DNA of 64,000 nucleotides, taken from assembly GCA_937864225.1 (NCBI GenBank), contig CALMJK010000003.1, forward strand, positions 248,001 through 312,000, given 5' to 3'. The notes under the pieces were generated by a model, which saw only the letters and a program-made list of their open reading frames with translations, did not search any database and was not told where the DNA came from. Position numbers and translations under genes: made by a program. The DNA is from an uncultured bacterium (GTDB taxonomy: Bacteria > Krumholzibacteriota > Krumholzibacteriia > LZORAL124-64-63). Positions 59,455-64,000 of this stretch are shown here, one piece after another; the first letter of the stretch is position 1, and each line of letters starts with the position of its first letter.

Positions 59455-59594
59455 GCGGCGTCGCCGGCGGACGCGACGCGGACTGCTTGCCAGGCTGGTC
59501 CGGCGGCGCGATAATCGCGCGGTTCACGGGCCATTCCACCTCGTCGCCGGTTCGTGCCTTGCCCAGTTCACCCACCGCGCTTGAGCGCGCCGTC

Positions 59595-61487
59595 ATGACC
59601 GGAATCCTGCTGACCCCGGCGCTGGCGTGGGTCGTGGGCCGTGTTGTGGGCGGCGTCTGGGTGTCGCTGGGCGTGTTTGGCCTGCTGGAGGCGGGACTGC
59701 TGTTCTCTCTGCGGGGGCGGCGGCGCGCGCTGCTGGCGCTGTTGCCCGCGGACGGCTCCCGGCCCGTGCCGGCCCGCGGGGGCGCGTGGTCGGCCTTCAA
59801 ACCATGGGCGGATGAAGAGGCCGCCGCCTGCGGCGAGCGCTGGCGCCGGGAGGCGGATGCGGCCACGGCCCGCCTCGTTTCGGCCCAGCTGCAGCTCTTG
59901 AGCCTGCACGACGTCATCCGGCACCTGACGTCGTTGGCGGGCAAGGAGCAGATCCTCGACGCCTTGCTCGAACATTGCCAGAGACGTTTCGGCGCGCGCG
60001 CGGCGAGCTGTTTCCTGCCGAGCGGGCCCGGGCGGCTCGTTTCGCGCACGCTGTCCGCGCGAAGCGGCGAACTGCTGCTGACCGAGGCCGAGCACGCGGT
60101 CGACGCCGGGTGCTGCCAGGATCTGGTCACGGGGAAGGCGGGTTCCCTGCTCATCGCGGACCAGCGGCTTCACCCCCTCCTGAGCGAGGGAGCGCTGCCC
60201 GACCAGGCGCGGCCGGGGGAGGGTTACCTGGCGGTGGCCCTGCCGCTGGCCCAGGGCGCGACGGGGACGGGCGCGCTCGTCCTGTGGGGCGCGGTGCGGC
60301 CAGGCGAACTGGACGACGGCGCACGCGCCGCCCTGGAGGCGCTGGGCCGGGCGGCCGGCGCCGTGCTGGCCAACGCGGCCCTGTACGAGCGGCTCAGCGC
60401 CGAGCACGACCTGCGCGACGGGATTCTCAACAGCCTGGGCGCCGGCGTGGTGGCTTTCGACGCGGCGGGCCGCCCGCTCTACCACAATCGGGCGGCGCGG
60501 GACATGCTCGCGCTTTCGCCGGAGCGCTTCGCCGCGCTGACGCCGGCCACTCTCTGCCCCGAGTTGGGACACCCGCAGTCGCCCCTCGGGCAGGTCGCTG
60601 CCGGGACGCGCAACCTCGCGACCGCTGAAGTGGCGCTGCCGCGGCCCGGGGAGCCCGCGCTGAGCGTGCGCCTCACCGCGGCGGCGCTGCCCGCGGGGCC
60701 GACGGAGCGCGGCGGCCTGCTCTGCGTGCTGGACGACTTGACGGCGCTGCGGGCCATGCAGGATCAGATCCGCCAGCTGGACAAGCTGGCGGCGATCGGG
60801 CGTTTCACCTCCAGCCTGGCGCACGAGATCCGCAACCCGCTGGCGGGCATCGCGGCGGGCATCGACTATCTGAAGCGCAACGGCGGCCTGGGACGCGAGC
60901 ACGCGGAGTACATCCGCATCATCAGCCTCGAAATCGAGCGGCTCGACCGCATCATCCACAACCTGTTCGCCGTCGCGCGCCCGGGCTACCTCATGCTGAG
61001 CAAGGGCACCCTGGCGCCCATCCTGGAGCGCGTGCTGGCCGGCTTGGCCCCGGCGGCGGACGCCAAGGGGGTGGCTTTCGCGGTCGAGGCGCCCGGCGGC
61101 TGGCGGGAGATCGAATGTGACGGCGACCGGGTGCAACAGGTGCTGCTGAACCTCGCCAAGAACGCCCTGGAGGCCGAGACGCGCGGCGGCACGGTGCGGA
61201 TCCGGGCCGGGGACGCACGCGCGCATCCGGCGGGGCCGGGCAGGGAAGAGGGCCAAGTGGTGGTCTTCGAGAACGGCGGCGAGTCGATCGATCCCTCGGA
61301 ACGGGAGCGGCTGTTCGAGCCGTTCTTTTCGCGCAAGCAGAACGGAACTGGCTTGGGCCTTTACGTTTCCTACAATATCGTGAAGCAGCACGGGGGCACG
61401 CTCGAGGCGGAAAGCGACCCGGCGGGCGTGACGCGCTTCCGGCTCTTTTTGCCGTGCAAACCGCCGCTTTCCTCGGAGGCGCCATGA
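59595..61487 (+). CDS. NtrB-like sensor histidine kinase (2 TM, GAF, PAS, HisKA, HATPase)
   Basis: GRFTSSLAHEIRNPLAGI H-box; QVLLNLAKNALEA N-box; GTGLGLYVSYNIVKQHGG. Confidence 0.92.
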   Translation: MTGILLTPALAWVVGRVVGGVWVSLGVFGLLEAGLLFSLRGRRRALLALLPADGSRPVPARGGAWSAFKPWADEEAAACGERWRREADAATARLVSAQLQLLSLHDVIRHLTSLAGKEQILDALLEHCQRRFGARAASCFLPSGPGRLVSRTLSARSGELLLTEAEHAVDAGCCQDLVTGKAGSLLIADQRLHPLLSEGALPDQARPGEGYLAVALPLAQGATGTGALVLWGAVRPGELDDGARAALEALGRAAGAVLANAALYERLSAEHDLRDGILNSLGAGVVAFDAAGRPLYHNRAARDMLALSPERFAALTPATLCPELGHPQSPLGQVAAGTRNLATAEVALPRPGEPALSVRLTAAALPAGPTERGGLLCVLDDLTALRAMQDQIRQLDKLAAIGRFTSSLAHEIRNPLAGIAAGIDYLKRNGGLGREHAEYIRIISLEIERLDRIIHNLFAVARPGYLMLSKGTLAPILERVLAGLAPAADAKGVAFAVEAPGGWREIECDGDRVQQVLLNLAKNALEAETRGGTVRIRAGDARAHPAGPGREEGQVVVFENGGESIDPSERERLFEPFFSRKQNGTGLGLYVSYNIVKQHGGTLEAESDPAGVTRFRLFLPCKPPLSSEAP

Positions 61488-62884
61488 GGCCGCTCATCCT
61501 GATCGTCGACGACCAGGAGTCGATCGTCTTCTTCCTGGAGAAGACGCTCAAGGACGAAGGTTACGAAGTGCGCACCGCGACGACCGGCGGGCAGGCGCTG
61601 CGGAGCATCGAGAGCGAGATCCCGGACCTCGTGCTGCTGGACCTGAAGCTGCCCGACATGAGCGGTCTGGAGGTCCTGGCGGGCTTCAAGCAGCAATTCT
61701 CGGGCATGTGCGTGGTGATGATCACCGCGTTCGGGGAGATCGAGACGGCGGTGCAGGCCATGCGCGCGGGCGCGTTCGACTACATCAACAAGCCCGTCAA
61801 CCTGGAGCAGCTGCTGGTCGTGATCCAGAAGGGTCTCGAATCGTCCAAGACCGAGCGCGAGCTGAGCCTGCTGCGGCGGCGCGACGACCTGCTGCGGGAC
61901 GAACGGGACATCGTGCCCAGTCGCGCCCCGAGCATGCAAGCGATCTACGGCACGGTGCGCAAGATCGCCGCTGGCCAGCGCACGACCATCTTGATCGAGG
62001 GGGAATCGGGCGTCGGCAAGGAAGTGATCGCGCGGCTGATCCACAACAACTCGGCGCGCCGCGGGCACTCGTTCCTCGAGGTCAATTGCGCGGCCCTGCC
62101 GGAGAAGCTGTTGGAGAGCGAACTCTTCGGCCACGAGAAGGGGGCGTTCACGGACGCGACCCAGCAAAAGCCCGGCCTGCTGGAATTGGCGCACAAGGGG
62201 ACCTTGTTCCTGGACGAGATCGGCGACATGAGCATTCCGATCCAGGTCAAGCTGCTGCGCGTGCTCGAGCGCATGACGTTCCGCCGCGTCGGCGGATTGA
62301 AGGACATCACGGTGGACGTGCGCATCCTGTCCGCCACGAATCGGGATCTGACGGCGTGCGTGGGGGAGGGGCGGTTTCGCGAGGACCTCTACTACCGGCT
62401 GAAGGTGATTTCGTTGCGCATCCCGCCGCTGCGGGAAAGGCCGGAGGACATCCTGCTGCTGGCCGAGCATTTTCTGCAGACGTTCAATCTGCAATTCCAC
62501 AAGAATTTCGCGGGAATCTCCGAGGCGGGCGCGCGGGCGTTGACCGCCCACCCTTGGCCGGGCAACATTCGGGAACTGAAGAACGTGATCGAGCGCGCGG
62601 TCCTGCTGGAGGAGGGCCCCCACCTGGAGCCCCAGCACCTGGGGCTGACGGCGGGGGAGTCGGCGGGGGAAGGGGATCTGCCCGCGAGATTGCGCGCCGC
62701 GCTGTCCGGCCAGCTGCCCGTGGAGGGCATTCCGCTCGAGGAGCTGGTGGGCAGCCTGGAGACGGTCCTGATCAAGAAGGCCTATCGCGCGGCGGGCGGC
62801 AACCAGACCGTGGCGGCGCGCCTGCTGCAACTGAACCGGGACAAGCTGCGCTACCGGATGAAGGCATATGGAATCACGGAGTAG
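61484..62884 (+). CDS. NtrC-family sigma-54-dependent response regulator
   Basis: LILIVDDQESIV receiver; GESGVGKEVIARLIH; GHEKGAFTDATQQKPG; Fis-type HTH ARLLQLNRDKLRYRMKAYGI. Confidence 0.95.
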   Translation: MRPLILIVDDQESIVFFLEKTLKDEGYEVRTATTGGQALRSIESEIPDLVLLDLKLPDMSGLEVLAGFKQQFSGMCVVMITAFGEIETAVQAMRAGAFDYINKPVNLEQLLVVIQKGLESSKTERELSLLRRRDDLLRDERDIVPSRAPSMQAIYGTVRKIAAGQRTTILIEGESGVGKEVIARLIHNNSARRGHSFLEVNCAALPEKLLESELFGHEKGAFTDATQQKPGLLELAHKGTLFLDEIGDMSIPIQVKLLRVLERMTFRRVGGLKDITVDVRILSATNRDLTACVGEGRFREDLYYRLKVISLRIPPLRERPEDILLLAEHFLQTFNLQFHKNFAGISEAGARALTAHPWPGNIRELKNVIERAVLLEEGPHLEPQHLGLTAGESAGEGDLPARLRAALSGQLPVEGIPLEELVGSLETVLIKKAYRAAGGNQTVAARLLQLNRDKLRYRMKAYGITE

Positions 62885-63404
62885 CCGGCGCGGGCGCCTC
62901 GCCTGCGGCCTGACGGGTCTGGCGGCGGTGCTGCTGCTGCCGGGCTGCGGGGTGTACTCGACGAGCTCGGGTCGCCTGGATGAATCGCTCCGGCACGTCG
63001 CGGTGCCCTTTCTGGAGAACATGTCCACCGAGCCGGGGATCGAGGTCGAGCTGACGGATCTGATCGTGCAGGCCCTGCAGGACGACAACACCCTGAAGGT
63101 GACGGATGAGGAGCACGCGGACACCGTCCTGCGCGGCAAAGTGTTGCGCTACGGTTTGCAGGAGGTCTTCATCAAGCCCGACGCCGATCGGCTGCAGGTG
63201 GACGAGTACCAGGTCCAGATCCTGGTCGAGCTGAGCCTGATTAAACGCGTGAGCGCGGAGGCGCTGTTCGAGAAGCGACGCATCACGGGCACGGGCAATT
63301 TCATTCTCGACGACCCGGACGGAGGCGGCGAGGCGGGCGCGCGCGCCCTGGCCGCCAGCGAGATCGTGCGGGACGTGCTGGCATTGATCGTGGAGGATTG
63401 GTAG
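62868..63404 (+). CDS. lptE: LptE-family LPS assembly lipoprotein
   Basis: Lipobox LLLPGCGVYSTSSGRL; HVAVPFLENMSTEPGIEVELTDLIVQAL. Confidence 0.85.
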   Translation: MESRSSRRGRLACGLTGLAAVLLLPGCGVYSTSSGRLDESLRHVAVPFLENMSTEPGIEVELTDLIVQALQDDNTLKVTDEEHADTVLRGKVLRYGLQEVFIKPDADRLQVDEYQVQILVELSLIKRVSAEALFEKRRITGTGNFILDDPDGGGEAGARALAASEIVRDVLALIVEDW

Positions 63405-63408
63405 GGCC

Positions 63409-64000
63409 ATGTGCGCCAAAGCCCGGCGGGATGACCGGCACGCGCCCGGTTTCGAGGACCTGCTGGCCGCCTTGAAGGCGAAGCGGTACGCGAGCGTGTA
63501 CGTGCTGGAGGGGGAGGATACCCACCGCATGGAGCAGGTCGTGGCGCACCTGCGCGACACGCTGCTCGACGAGGCGGCCCGGAGCTTCAATTATCAGGTG
63601 TACGCGGGCGATGAGGCGGACCTGCGGGACGTGCTGCGGCAGGCGCTGAGCTACCCGATGCTGGCGCAGACGCAGCTGCTCTGGGTGCGCGACGCCGAGC
63701 GGTGCAACATGGCCGAGGGGCGGGAGGAGGCCCTGGAGAAATACCTGAAGGCGCCGTCGCCGCAGACGGTGATGGTGCTGACGGCCACGAAATTCGACGG
63801 GCGCCGGCGTTGGGTCAAGCTGGCGCGCGAGAGCGGCGAGCATTTCGTGTTCGCCAACCCGCAGGGAGCGGAGCTGGTGCGTTGGACGCAGCGGGCGTGC
63901 GCCAAGGCGGGACTGCAATTGGACGAGACGTTGGCGGAGCTGCTGTGCGAGCGGGTCGGCGACGATCTGCGGGCTCTGAGCGGGGAGATCGCGAAGCTGA
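63409..64000 (+). CDS. holA: DNA polymerase III delta subunit, truncated at window end
   Basis: YVLEGEDTHRMEQVV...LSYPMLAQTQLLWVRDAE...WVKLARESGEHFVFANPQGAELVRW; follows lptE; no stop before 64000. Confidence 0.85.
   Translation, partial: MCAKARRDDRHAPGFEDLLAALKAKRYASVYVLEGEDTHRMEQVVAHLRDTLLDEAARSFNYQVYAGDEADLRDVLRQALSYPMLAQTQLLWVRDAERCNMAEGREEALEKYLKAPSPQTVMVLTATKFDGRRRWVKLARESGEHFVFANPQGAELVRWTQRACAKAGLQLDETLAELLCERVGDDLRALSGEIAKL

Noticed and set aside
61250-61300. Degenerate ATP-binding G1 box (ENGGESI rather than DxGxG) in the histidine kinase
   Set aside because: NtrB-like kinases often show N(S/G)GPPI-type variants here, and the downstream GTGLGL box is intact, so inactivity is not supported.

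Overview
This 64 kb window is a very GC-rich, gene-dense bacterial chromosome segment carrying mostly core genes. I support about 63 CDSs, 5 tRNA genes (Gly-GCC, Cys-GCA, Leu-UAA, Val-GAC, Arg-CCG), a strong 6S RNA candidate between zapA and rny, several terminators and a set of readable promoters. Recognisable blocks are: rfaE1/rfaE2; a COG2403-like GTPase (cyclic 2,3-diphosphoglycerate synthetase family); sucCD-ndk; yceD-rpmF-plsX-fabD-fabG-acpP-fabF-rnc (no fabH); an ECF sigma/anti-sigma/DUF4837/NfeD/slipin block; an orphan ParA; ino1; polysaccharide genes at 24.8-32.4 kb and 54-59.4 kb; dnaK and a compact primary sigma factor; thrS-infC-rpmI-rplT-pheST; zapA-6S-rny-folD-ispA-dxs-nadK-recN; a diguanylate cyclase; an NtrB/NtrC-like two-component pair; lptE; and a truncated holA. 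The compact Bacteroidetes-like SigA and the DUF4837 gene suggest an FCB-group-like lineage (inference only). I found no CRISPR array, transposon, prophage or obvious defence island. The most interesting signals are non-coding or regulatory: a textbook sigma-54 promoter in front of the GGDEF gene, a structured roughly 170-nt leader in front of a stand-alone sugar transferase, a nested-hairpin leader on sigA, the unannotated 6S RNA, and a recurrent TTGACA-N17-TATNCT promoter form. No clearly new multi-gene system could be demonstrated by reading alone.
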